Below are positions 52,080-62,100 of a stretch of 64,000 bases of DNA, in pieces. The notes under the pieces are model-generated. The model made no database searches. It saw only the letters and a program-made list of their open reading frames with translations, and was not told where the DNA came from. Made by a program: the position numbers and the translations under genes. Position 1 is the stretch's first letter. The number at the start of each line of letters is the position of its first letter. The stretch is taken from the NCBI GenBank assembly GCA_016722445.1, contig JADKIZ010000006.1:62001-126000 (forward strand). Reading direction: 5' to 3'. This DNA is from Flavobacteriales bacterium. GTDB lineage: Bacteria > Bacteroidota > Bacteroidia > Flavobacteriales_D > Sanyastnellaceae.

Positions 52080-54941
52080 ATGGGATTTTTCAAAACAAAA
52101 AAAACTATGTCGAGCACAAATTTTGCTTCACGTCATATTGGTCCACGTGATGAAGAGTTAACAAACATGCTGAATTCTATCGGAGTTACAGGAATTGATC
52201 AACTCATCGATCAGACGGTACCTTCACTCATTCGTAATCAAAAGCCATTAAACGTAAGTGATGCGATGGCTGAACATGATTATTTGTCGATGCTTCGTGG
52301 CAAAGCTGCAAAAAACAAGGTTTATCGCAATTACATCGGACTTGGATATAACCCGACGATAGTGCCCGGAGTTATTCTGAGAAATGTATTCGAAAATCCA
52401 GGATGGTATACTGCATACACGCCATATCAAGCGGAGATTGCACAAGGTCGTTTGGAAGCGTTGTTGAATTTTCAAACCATGACCAGCGATTTAACGGGAT
52501 TGCCGATTGCCAGCGCTTCATTACTTGATGAAGCTACCGCAGCTGCAGAAGCAATGATCTTGTTTATGCACAGTCTGAGCAAAGAGAAAGAGCAAGCCTG
52601 CGCCAATAAATTTTTTGCAGATGCTGAAGTGTTCCCACAAACACTTGATGTCTTGAAGGGAAGGGCAAAACATCTTCACATTGATTTGGTAGTTGGCGAT
52701 TATAAAACACACCAGTTTGATCAATCCTATATCGGGGCACTCGTTCAATATCCAAACAATAGTGGACAGATTAACGATTATCGCGAGTTTGCGAACCGGG
52801 TTCATGCTACGGGCGCATTCGTTGCTTGTGCAAGTGACCTCATGGCTTTGGCATTGATTACTCCTCCTGGAGAATGGGGTGCTGATGTGTGTTTCGGAAA
52901 TTCACAACGTTTTGGAGTTCCGATTGGATTCGGAGGACCACACGCTGCATTTTTCTGTGCTAAAGAGGATTTTAAAAGAAATATGCCTGGTCGTATCATC
53001 GGCGTATCAAAGGACCGCCATGGCCGTGCTGCTTTGCGGATGTCTTTGCAAACGAGAGAACAGCACATCAGAAGAGAAAAAGCAACTTCGAATATTTGCA
53101 CTGCACAAGCATTGCTTGCAGTCATGGCTTCATCATATGGTGTTTATCATGGGCCTGATGGAATCCGAAAGATTGCACAAAAAATTCATTCGCATACTGT
53201 TTCACTTGCCAAAGCTCTTGGTTCGGCGCAACTCAATGGAACCTATTTCGATACAATTCGGGTGAAGGTTTCGGATGCTGCGAAAGTGAAGAAGGACGCT
53301 GAATCCAAAGGAATAAATTTCCGTTATTTCGAAGATGGTACAGTGGGTGTTTCTATGCACGAGCTAACCAACGTTGATGATATTGCAACGATTGCCGGAG
53401 TTCTAGGTGGATCTGCTGTTTCATCAACCAACGAATCGAATCTGGGAACATTTGCCAGAACAAGTTCATTCATGTTGCACCCTGTGTTTAATTCACATAG
53501 GAGTGAAACAGACATGCTACGCTATCTCAAAAAACTTGAAAACAAGGACCTTTCACTCACTCATGCCATGATTCCACTTGGATCTTGCACCATGAAGCTG
53601 AATGCTACAAGCGAAATGATTCCGCTATCGTGGCCTGAGTTCTCGGATTTACATCCTTTTGCGCCATCTGATCAAACTTTAGGTTATCAGGAAATGCTGA
53701 AAGAGCTGACTGAAGACCTATGTGCATGCACAGGATTTTCTGGAGTGAGTCTCCAACCCAATAGTGGAGCGCAAGGTGAATTAGCGGGCTTGCTTGTCAT
53801 CATGGCCTATCACGAAAGTCGTGGCGAAGGTCACCGCAATATTTGTTTGATTCCATCATCCGCACACGGTACAAATCCTGCATCAGCTGTTATGGCTGGT
53901 TTGCAAGTGGTAGTGACCAAATGCGACGACAACGGAAACGTTGATGTGGCGGATTTGGCTGCTAAAGCTGCACAATACAAAGACAATCTTGCAGCACTCA
54001 TGATCACATATCCAAGCACGCATGGTGTGTTTGAAGAGGCCATTCGTGAGATCACGAAAATTGTTCATGACAATGGTGGCTTGGTTTATATGGATGGAGC
54101 GAATATGAATGCTCAGGTGGGTTTGACTTCACCGGGCAATATCGGCGCAGATGTATGTCACCTCAATTTGCACAAAACATTTGCTATTCCTCATGGTGGC
54201 GGCGGCCCGGGTATGGGACCAATTGGTGTAAATGACAAACTGGTTCCATTCCTACCTGGTAATGCCATGGTGAAAACCGGCGGTGACAAAGCAATTCATG
54301 GAGTATCAGCTGCACCATATGGAAGTGCATTGATCTTGTTGATCTCCTATGGATACATCAAAATGTTGGGTGGTAAAGGATTGACAGATTCAACACGATA
54401 TGCTATTCTGAATGCCAACTATATGAAATCGAGATTACAATCACATTACGATGTGTTGTATACCGGTACACATGGACATGTAGCCCACGAAATGATTTTG
54501 GATTGTCGTGAGTTCAAAAAATCCGGCATTGAGGTGGAAGATATCGCCAAAAGATTGATGGATTATGGCTTCCATGCTCCAACTGTTTCTTTCCCTGTGG
54601 CGGGTACACTCATGGTTGAGCCAACAGAAAGTGAACCGAAATCGGAACTGGATAGGTTTTGTGACGCCATGATTTCGATAAGAAAAGAAATTGAAGAAGT
54701 GGTGAGTGGTTCTGCAGACAAGGCAGACAACGTCTTGAAAATGGCGCCACATACTGCCGTTGAACTCACCTCCGATCAGTGGAATCACCCATATGGCAGA
54801 GAACGCGCTGCATATCCAATGTCTGGTTTGAGAGAAAACAAATTCTGGCCGGCGGTTGGGCGTGTTGACAATGCATACGGCGACAGAAATCTGGTATGTA
54901 CTTGTCCTCCTATTGAATTATACGAAGACGCAGCGGTTTAA
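52080..54941 (+). CDS. gcvP: Glycine dehydrogenase (decarboxylating), GcvP
   Basis: The P protein of the glycine cleavage system releases CO2 from glycine and passes the aminomethyl group to lipoyl-GcvH. The 953-residue product is a fused, homodimer-type GcvP: an N-terminal half ('FASRHIGPRDEELTNML', 'YNPTIVPGVILRNVFENPGWYTAYTPYQAEI') and a C-terminal half with the PLP lysine K699 in 'HLNLHKTFAIPHGGGGPGMGPIGV'. The expected 'GVSLQPNSGAQGELAGLLVI' and 'IPSSAHGTNPASAVMAG' segments are present. The start could also be at 52107. GcvT and GcvH are not nearby. A terminator follows. Confidence 0.98.
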   Translation: MGFFKTKKTMSSTNFASRHIGPRDEELTNMLNSIGVTGIDQLIDQTVPSLIRNQKPLNVSDAMAEHDYLSMLRGKAAKNKVYRNYIGLGYNPTIVPGVILRNVFENPGWYTAYTPYQAEIAQGRLEALLNFQTMTSDLTGLPIASASLLDEATAAAEAMILFMHSLSKEKEQACANKFFADAEVFPQTLDVLKGRAKHLHIDLVVGDYKTHQFDQSYIGALVQYPNNSGQINDYREFANRVHATGAFVACASDLMALALITPPGEWGADVCFGNSQRFGVPIGFGGPHAAFFCAKEDFKRNMPGRIIGVSKDRHGRAALRMSLQTREQHIRREKATSNICTAQALLAVMASSYGVYHGPDGIRKIAQKIHSHTVSLAKALGSAQLNGTYFDTIRVKVSDAAKVKKDAESKGINFRYFEDGTVGVSMHELTNVDDIATIAGVLGGSAVSSTNESNLGTFARTSSFMLHPVFNSHRSETDMLRYLKKLENKDLSLTHAMIPLGSCTMKLNATSEMIPLSWPEFSDLHPFAPSDQTLGYQEMLKELTEDLCACTGFSGVSLQPNSGAQGELAGLLVIMAYHESRGEGHRNICLIPSSAHGTNPASAVMAGLQVVVTKCDDNGNVDVADLAAKAAQYKDNLAALMITYPSTHGVFEEAIREITKIVHDNGGLVYMDGANMNAQVGLTSPGNIGADVCHLNLHKTFAIPHGGGGPGMGPIGVNDKLVPFLPGNAMVKTGGDKAIHGVSAAPYGSALILLISYGYIKMLGGKGLTDSTRYAILNANYMKSRLQSHYDVLYTGTHGHVAHEMILDCREFKKSGIEVEDIAKRLMDYGFHAPTVSFPVAGTLMVEPTESEPKSELDRFCDAMISIRKEIEEVVSGSADKADNVLKMAPHTAVELTSDQWNHPYGRERAAYPMSGLRENKFWPAVGRVDNAYGDRNLVCTCPPIELYEDAAV

Positions 54942-54962
54942 TCCATTTCAGTAAAAACATAC

Positions 54963-54989
54963 AAAAGACCGCCATTGTGCGGTCTTTTT
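54963..54989 (+). terminator. Rho-independent terminator after gcvP
   Basis: AAAAGACCGC (54963-54972) pairs with GCGGTCTTTT (54979-54988) around a 6-base loop and runs into T5. It begins 22 bases after the stop codon. Confidence 0.9.
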
Positions 54990-55176
54990 GTTTGTGATTA
55001 TTTCGTGTGTGGAGCATGATGCGAAAAGACTTTCTCCTGGTTTAACAAATGCAAATGCGGGTAAATGGATCGTCGGAAGTATTCAGCTATGAACTTTGAC
55101 AGAAAAGCTGTTCTAATGAAAAGCATTTGAACGAACTTTCGCCCCGAATTTATTTTTGAAAACACAATTCCTGTCT

Positions 55177-58100
55177 ATGAAAAGATCCTTACTCTTTCTA
55201 TTTGTCCTGATGGCTGGCTTAAGTGAAGCACAAGTCAAGTTGACGTATGTGAATCCTGCAACCAATGAAATCAGGATCAAAAATTTCGGCACCACTGATG
55301 TTGACATTACCAATTATCGGTTTTGTGCATTGTTTGAATATGCCAACATTCCGGTCGGTGATGTGAGCATTCTTACAGGCGATTTAAATCTTTCTTCAAG
55401 TGAAGAGGTGGTGGTGAGTTGGAGCAGCTCAAGCGGGTTTAATACTTCCGCAAGTGATGTTGGATTGTATTTGCCTACAGGTGCATTTACATCTGCTTCT
55501 AGTATGGTTGACTTTTTCCAATATGGCGCTGGTGGACAAGGCCGCGAAAACGTTGCTGCCACTGCTGGTCTTTGGACGGCAGGGGAGTTTTTGACTGGTA
55601 CAGGTCCGTGGTATTATGTTGGCGATGGATCGGCAAGTGGTTTGGACGAATGGTCAGATGAGCCTGCAGGAAGCGGTCCATATACCGATGTCAGAATAAA
55701 TGAAATTGATCCTGACCAACCCTCCACCGATACACAAGAATTTATTGAATTATATGGCGAAGCAGGACAATCCTTAGATGGATTAGTCATTGTATTCTTC
55801 AGTGGTTCAGATAACTTAAGTTATGCTTCATATGATCTGGATGGAGAGGTATTGGATGAAAATGGATATTTCGTTTTAGGAACCGCCTTGGTAAGCAATG
55901 TGGACATGGAACTAAGCGGGGCCAGCAATAACATACAGAATGGCGCAGATGCTGCCGCAGTTTATGTTGGTGATGCGGTGAATTGGTCTGTAAGTACAGC
56001 CGCTACATCTGTTGGCTTGGTCGATGCTGTTGTTTATGGAACGGATGATCCTGACGCAACCACTCTGTTGGATGCACTCACTCCTGGCGAAACCCAACTG
56101 AATTCAGCAGCAAATGATGCGCTTTCTTTTAGCAGGGTTCCTAATGGTGGAGATGCGAATGATTTGGCTAGTTATCTCGTTCAAGATCCGACACCAGGCG
56201 CCTCGAATATTCCGGCATGTTCCGGAGGTAGTGTTTCCGTGACTTCTGGTTCAACAGAATTTTGCAGTGATGTAGTAACCGCTCCGCTCACAGTAACTAC
56301 AACAAGTATTTTCGGCGATAACTATATCTATTTTCTAGCTGACGCGCTTGATGTAATTGTATCATCATCGTCAACCGGTGAATTCGACATAAATGTTGTA
56401 GCTGATGGAACTTACCACGTTTGGGGTTTTTCATTTAATGGCGTTCTCAATGCATCTTCTATCAATACAGGAGAGCCACTTTCAGGGGTTACTTCAGATG
56501 ATTGCTTTTCATTATCACAGAATTTTTTGACGATAACAGTTGCTGACTGTTCCGTTGAAACTTGTGATGGTGGTGTCATCAGTGTTGTTGGATCGAATAA
56601 CTACATTAGTCTTTGTTCGGATGAAAACACGGACGAATTCACTTTTGATCACACCATCGCGGGCAATGCTGATATGTATGGATACATCATCACAGACGCA
56701 GTTGGTGCTATCGTACAATTTTACGAGACAGCCACCATCGACATGAATACATTGCCAGTGGGTGATTATCTGATTTATGGGTTGTCTTATTTTACCGGAA
56801 TTGATCCTAATAGTGTAGAACCCGGCGATCCAATTACAGGAGTGAGTACCCTTGGTGCGTGTTTGGATCTTTCGGATAATTCCATAGAAATACATGTATT
56901 GACTTGTGCTCCGGTGGAAGGTTGTACAAGGTTGTTTTTCTCAGAATATCTCGAAGGAAATTCCAATGACAAAGCACTTGAAATTTTTAACCCGACACCA
57001 TTTCCTGTTGATCTTGGAGATTATGACATTTTCGCGTACGCTAACGGTGGATTGGATTTCACGGCAGTTGTAGCGTTGACAGGAACCATTCAGCCGGGTG
57101 ATGTGTATATTGTAGCAAATTCACAAGCGAGCGAATCTGTTCTTGCGGAGGCAGACATGACTGCCGGACTTGCTACTTTCAATGGTAATGATGCACTGGT
57201 ACTTACTTATGATCTCGAACCTATTGATGTCATCGGTATTGTTGGAGTTGATCCAGGTATCAATGGTTGGCAATTTGGGTTAGGTTCAACTGTGAATCAC
57301 TCTTTAGTAAGAAAACTCGAAGTAAATGCCCCAACAACAGATTGGGTTTTGTCGCAAGGTCAGTGGGATGTATACGATGGTTCGGATTTGACACACCTTG
57401 GTGGACATAGTGCTCAGGCATGTGCCGGAGAAGCATTTGTCACGTTTGAATCTGCTGCTATTCAGGTAGAAGAAGATGCTGGTACTGTTTCACTCACTAT
57501 ACATGCATACAATGTATCAGTAGACGTGCCTATTACGGTGGATATTTTAGGTGCTTCAGCCACCTTGGGAAGTGATTTCACCGCATCATTTCCTGTGACA
57601 CTCACCTTTACACCAGCAAACAATGAGCAAGTGGTAACGATTGATTTGATTGATGATCTGGAAGAAGAAATTCTCTATGAATATATTACGTTGACAATGA
57701 ATGACGATCTGAATCTTGCCACGTTCGTGAATCAAAATATTACCGTTTCAATTTCTCCAAGCGATCAGGATTATCCTATGTATACCATCGAAGAGGTAAC
57801 ACAGGAAACGACTGATGGAATAGCGGATAGTTTGAATATTTTCTGTACCCTGACGGGTATTGTTCATGGTATTAACTTCAATCCGGCAGGTACTGAGTTT
57901 ACTCTTATACAGGGATCAGGAGGGATAAAAGTTTTCGATGCAGACCAAGGTTTCGGTTATACAGTTCAGGAGGGCGATAGTATTTTGGTTATGGGACAGA
58001 TATCTCAGTTCATGGGTATGACGGAGTTATTTCCCGATGAAATTATTTATGTGGACGGAGGTCACGCTCTCGAAACGCCCGTCTTGGTCACTTCCTTGAG

Positions 58101-58887
58101 TGAAGTGAACGAAAGCCATATGGTCCGCATGGAGTGTGTAGAAGTTGTCGATCCTACTCAGTGGTTGCAAACAGGCTCTGGTTTTGATGTGGAATTGACA
58201 GATGGAGTCAACAATTTTACCATGCACGTTGACCTTAATACCGACATATTTCCAGCGAGTGCGCCGGAAGGGCACTTCAATGTGGTGGGTATCGGTGCGC
58301 AAGCTGATCCGGATGCACCTTATGATGGAAATTATGTTTTTTGGCCGAGAATGCTCACCGATATGGATGGCTTTGTCATCGCATCTTTTACAGCTATAGG
58401 AAATATCGTGTATGGATTAGAAGGTGCCAGTGTTCAAATGACGAATGAAAGCGAAGGAGCCAATACATATGCTTGGGACTTTGGTGATGGAAGTACTTCT
58501 TTACTGACCGATCCCGCACACAGTTACACCTATGCATTTTTAAGTGGATTATCAGATTTGCCAATTACTTTGAGTGTGAGTGGTGCATTAGGGTGTACTG
58601 ATGTTTACACAGAAAACGTGGAAGTAATTTTTACTTCATTGGATGAAGTGATTAGCACAGAAATGGTTTGTTATCCAAATCCTGCGACGGAAATGGTTTG
58701 GCTGAAATCGAATGAAATGATTCAAACAGTTCACATGTTGAATGCACAAGGACAGTTAGTAGAGCAGTTTGTAAGCATTTTCAAGAAGAATTGTTCTTTG
58801 AATATCAGTGAATTATCTCCCGGCATCTACCATTTGAACATTTATACAGAGACTGGAATTCATCATACCACTGTGGTAGTGAAATAA
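55177..58887 (+). CDS. Large T9SS-secreted protein with lamin-tail, Calx-beta and PKD domains
   Basis: The 1236-residue protein starts with a signal peptide (MKRSLLFLFVLMAGLSEAQ). In order I see: a lamin-tail-like domain (about 20-165), a second ('VRINEIDPDQPSTDTQEFIELYGE'; about 170-345), and two cysteine-bearing repeats of about 125 residues ('SGGSVSVTSGSTEFCSD', 'DGGVISVVGSNNYISLCSD'). Next come a third lamin-tail domain ('RLFFSEYLEGNSNDKALEIFN'), a Calx-beta domain ('VTFESAAIQVEEDAGTVSLT'), a DUF5689/OB-like region ('FTLIQGSGGIKVFD'), a PKD domain ('YAWDFGDGSTSLLTDPAHSY') and a type A sorting domain ('MVCYPNPATEMVW'). Similar proteins often carry an extracellular nuclease; no nuclease domain was seen here. 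The frame is open upstream to 55156 but the signal starts at 55177. Confidence 0.87.
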   Translation: MKRSLLFLFVLMAGLSEAQVKLTYVNPATNEIRIKNFGTTDVDITNYRFCALFEYANIPVGDVSILTGDLNLSSSEEVVVSWSSSSGFNTSASDVGLYLPTGAFTSASSMVDFFQYGAGGQGRENVAATAGLWTAGEFLTGTGPWYYVGDGSASGLDEWSDEPAGSGPYTDVRINEIDPDQPSTDTQEFIELYGEAGQSLDGLVIVFFSGSDNLSYASYDLDGEVLDENGYFVLGTALVSNVDMELSGASNNIQNGADAAAVYVGDAVNWSVSTAATSVGLVDAVVYGTDDPDATTLLDALTPGETQLNSAANDALSFSRVPNGGDANDLASYLVQDPTPGASNIPACSGGSVSVTSGSTEFCSDVVTAPLTVTTTSIFGDNYIYFLADALDVIVSSSSTGEFDINVVADGTYHVWGFSFNGVLNASSINTGEPLSGVTSDDCFSLSQNFLTITVADCSVETCDGGVISVVGSNNYISLCSDENTDEFTFDHTIAGNADMYGYIITDAVGAIVQFYETATIDMNTLPVGDYLIYGLSYFTGIDPNSVEPGDPITGVSTLGACLDLSDNSIEIHVLTCAPVEGCTRLFFSEYLEGNSNDKALEIFNPTPFPVDLGDYDIFAYANGGLDFTAVVALTGTIQPGDVYIVANSQASESVLAEADMTAGLATFNGNDALVLTYDLEPIDVIGIVGVDPGINGWQFGLGSTVNHSLVRKLEVNAPTTDWVLSQGQWDVYDGSDLTHLGGHSAQACAGEAFVTFESAAIQVEEDAGTVSLTIHAYNVSVDVPITVDILGASATLGSDFTASFPVTLTFTPANNEQVVTIDLIDDLEEEILYEYITLTMNDDLNLATFVNQNITVSISPSDQDYPMYTIEEVTQETTDGIADSLNIFCTLTGIVHGINFNPAGTEFTLIQGSGGIKVFDADQGFGYTVQEGDSILVMGQISQFMGMTELFPDEIIYVDGGHALETPVLVTSLSEVNESHMVRMECVEVVDPTQWLQTGSGFDVELTDGVNNFTMHVDLNTDIFPASAPEGHFNVVGIGAQADPDAPYDGNYVFWPRMLTDMDGFVIASFTAIGNIVYGLEGASVQMTNESEGANTYAWDFGDGSTSLLTDPAHSYTYAFLSGLSDLPITLSVSGALGCTDVYTENVEVIFTSLDEVISTEMVCYPNPATEMVWLKSNEMIQTVHMLNAQGQLVEQFVSIFKKNCSLNISELSPGIYHLNIYTETGIHHTTVVVK

Positions 58888-58910
58888 CATTGTGTAAATA
58901 TCCAAACAAG

Positions 58911-58941
58911 GCGCACGACATATGTTCGTGCGCTTTTTTTT
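58911..58941 (+). terminator. Rho-independent terminator
   Basis: GCGCACGA (58911-58918) and TCGTGCGC (58926-58933) form a perfect 8-bp stem whose loop can pair further, followed by eight T. It ends the lamin-tail protein gene. The remaining 200 bases before the next gene hold no feature that I recognise. Confidence 0.93.
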
Positions 58942-59140
58942 GGTGACGATGCAATCAATTGTTCATTACTATAGTCTGAGATAGGGTATTGGAATTGAAT
59001 TTGACGGAATTGCGGGTTTCATTTCATTCAAAATTGTTAATAACCTTTGAGATTTATGCTGATATTGAGCCCGATTTTGTTGAGTTTTGAAAATTCCTTA
59101 TACCCTGACTGTTCAGAATTTTAACTGCTTAGTGAATTTC

Positions 59141-62100
59141 ATGAGATTAATTCGACTATTCTCTTTGTTAGCCTTATTGCTGAGTTTCAGTGCCGTTCGT
59201 GCAAACCACGTACTCGGTGGAAACATTACGTGGGAATGTGTCGGCGCCGGTCAGTACGAGATCACCTTCACCTTGTATAAAGATTGTTACGGTACGCCTT
59301 CTGACCCGGCCACCGAGAATATGTATTTCTATCCGAGCGGTTGTGGCGCTGTACCTTTTTCCATCGATTTGAATTATGTGAGCACATCTGAGATTTCAGA
59401 CCTCTGCGCAACCGAATTGGTAAATAGTTCATGTAACAGTGGCGGATTTCAGCCTGGGACATCTCAGGTCGTCTATTCCGGAACCGTAACATTAACTGCG
59501 GGCTGTATTTGGCAGGCAATCTGGAACAATGGTGACTGGAATTATTTCGGCAATATGGACGCGGTTCCGCAGAACGCATATTTTACTTCTTACATTGATA
59601 CTTCACAGCCTTGTCAGGACTCTCCGGATATCGTGTCGAATGCGACTGATCCTCAAGTACCATATTTGTGTTTGAATACGCCTTTTTCTATGGACCTGCC
59701 GGTAAACAATCCTTCAGGTTATACTTTGAACTATAGTTTGGGTACTTGTCAAACTACCGGAGCGACAACCAATACTTCCATCACGGCAAGTGGTTATACG
59801 GTTCCGGCTGGATTAACCCTTACCGGCAATCAAATCGATTGGACTCCAACACAACTGGGTAATTACGCCATTTGTCTGGAAATTGAAATCTACGACGGTC
59901 CAACTTATATCGGCACCATGACAGAAAACATGGCTTTCGTTGTGCGAAATTGTTCACCATCGAATACCAGTTTTGATATTCCACAAGTTACTTCTGTGTC
60001 CGGTGGTACAGTCCTTACCGGAGGCAATAATGTTTCTGTTTGTGTAGGAGACTCTTTGATATTCACTGTTGAAGCAAACAATCCTGTATTGACGAGGGGT
60101 ATCACTTTAAGCTATACCAATATCCCTGCGTTGCCTTTGACTTTTACGCAAACAGGCCTTAATCCAGCTGTGGGAACGTTTAGCCTACTTGCAACCCCCG
60201 CTATGATTTCAGGTTCACCTTACGCATTGCAAATCCACGCTGAGGATGATGCTTGCCCAAACCCTGATATAGATGACATCACCGTGAATATTACGATTAG
60301 TCCGAATATTCAGCTTATCACACAAGATACAACCATCTGTTTCGGCCAGAACATACCATTGCAGGCAACAGGTTTAGCAAATACGAGCTACAACTGGAGT
60401 GTGCTCACAGGTGGCGACAACAGTCCGGCGCCTGTGAATAATGTTGCATCACAGAACATGACACCGGATTTCACGACGTGCTATCGCGTAAGTGCTACGG
60501 GTGTACCCGCACAATGTGCAAGTTCTGATACTGTTTGTGTAACAGTGGCAATGACTGACCTAGACCTCAATTCAATGTCTGAGACTTGTGGAAATAACAA
60601 TGGTGCAATTGATCTGACGGTGGAAGGAGATGGTTCAGGAAATTATGATTTTCAATGGACAGGAACGAACACTGTAGATGGGCAAGAAGATCAGTTTGGA
60701 TTGCATGGAGGAGTAGGACAGAATTATTCTGTGACTGTGACGGACAACGTTTATGGTTGTTCATTGACTGAATCTACCAACGTTGCAGATGTAGCGCAAC
60801 CAGCGTTGACATTTACCAACGATACGACCATTTGTAATGGTGGCACTGCAACACTTATGTTGGATTTTAGTGCGGGTATTGCACCTTTTGATATCGATTT
60901 TCTGGCTTCACCTCCTGCGGACGTGAATAATGTTCCCGACGGTTATACCGTGAATGTATCACCGACCACAACGACGACATATACTATTGCTAACGTCACT
61001 GATAATTCTGGATGCACTGCAGCAGTGAATCTTGATGTCACAGTGACTGTTCGACCATTGGTCACATCTGTATTCAATCCTGAGGCGGATATTTGCATTG
61101 GCTCGAATTTGATTCTGGATATGGATCATAATCAAGCCGGAAGCTATAGTGTAGAGTATTCCATTGGTGGAGTATTGCAAGCTCCGGCAGTGGTTGTAGC
61201 AGATGGCGGCACACTTGATGTGCCAGATCCAGCGACAAGCGGCACTTTTACATACGATATTGAATCGGTTTCTTATACCACAATTCCAACTTGTCCAAGT
61301 GGAGATGCGGCAAATCCATCTATCAATGTGGTTGTTGATCCATTGCCAACTGCAGTAATGAGTGGAGACGCCACCATTTGTGATGGTGACTGCCACAATT
61401 TCACACTTACGCTTACTGGCACTGGTCCATGGACCGTCACATATACGATTGGTGGAGTTGCGCAGCCGGTTTTGAATATTCCAGCCGCCGCATCACCGTA
61501 TAATTATACTTGGCAAGTTTGTCCTGCAAATGATGCCACTTATTGTGTCACCAATGTGCAGGATTCGAATTGCAGCAATACGGTAGCAGGTGAATGTGCC
61601 GACATTACGGTTGCTCCCTTTCCTGTTGTTAGTTATTCCGTTTTTGATGTAACAATTTGTGAAGGAACCTGCACAACCGCGAGTATTTCGGTACTTCCTG
61701 CAGGCACATTCAACGTTGCTTGGGATGAGTCTCCAAACGATACCGGTCTTCCTGCAGCGGGAACAAATTTGAATGGTGTTTATAGCCCTAATTTATGTCC
61801 AACTATAGACACTGACTATTGTGTTGATTCAGTTTACTATTCATCAACTCCACAATGTGCCACTCAAGTGGATCAGTGTATCACAGTAGAAGTAAATGGT
61901 GAAATTGCATTAGCCAGTGTTGACACTATTTGCAATAACATTTCTACCCAATACCAACTGGTATTCGAAATTTCGGGTGGAACGATGCCCTACTATGAAG
62001 CACCAACTGGTGATAACGCTACTGTGGATGGCACCGGTACCTTGTTCACCACAGCTTGGATCACAAGTGGATTAGGCGATGGTCCTTGGGTCTTTGGTGA

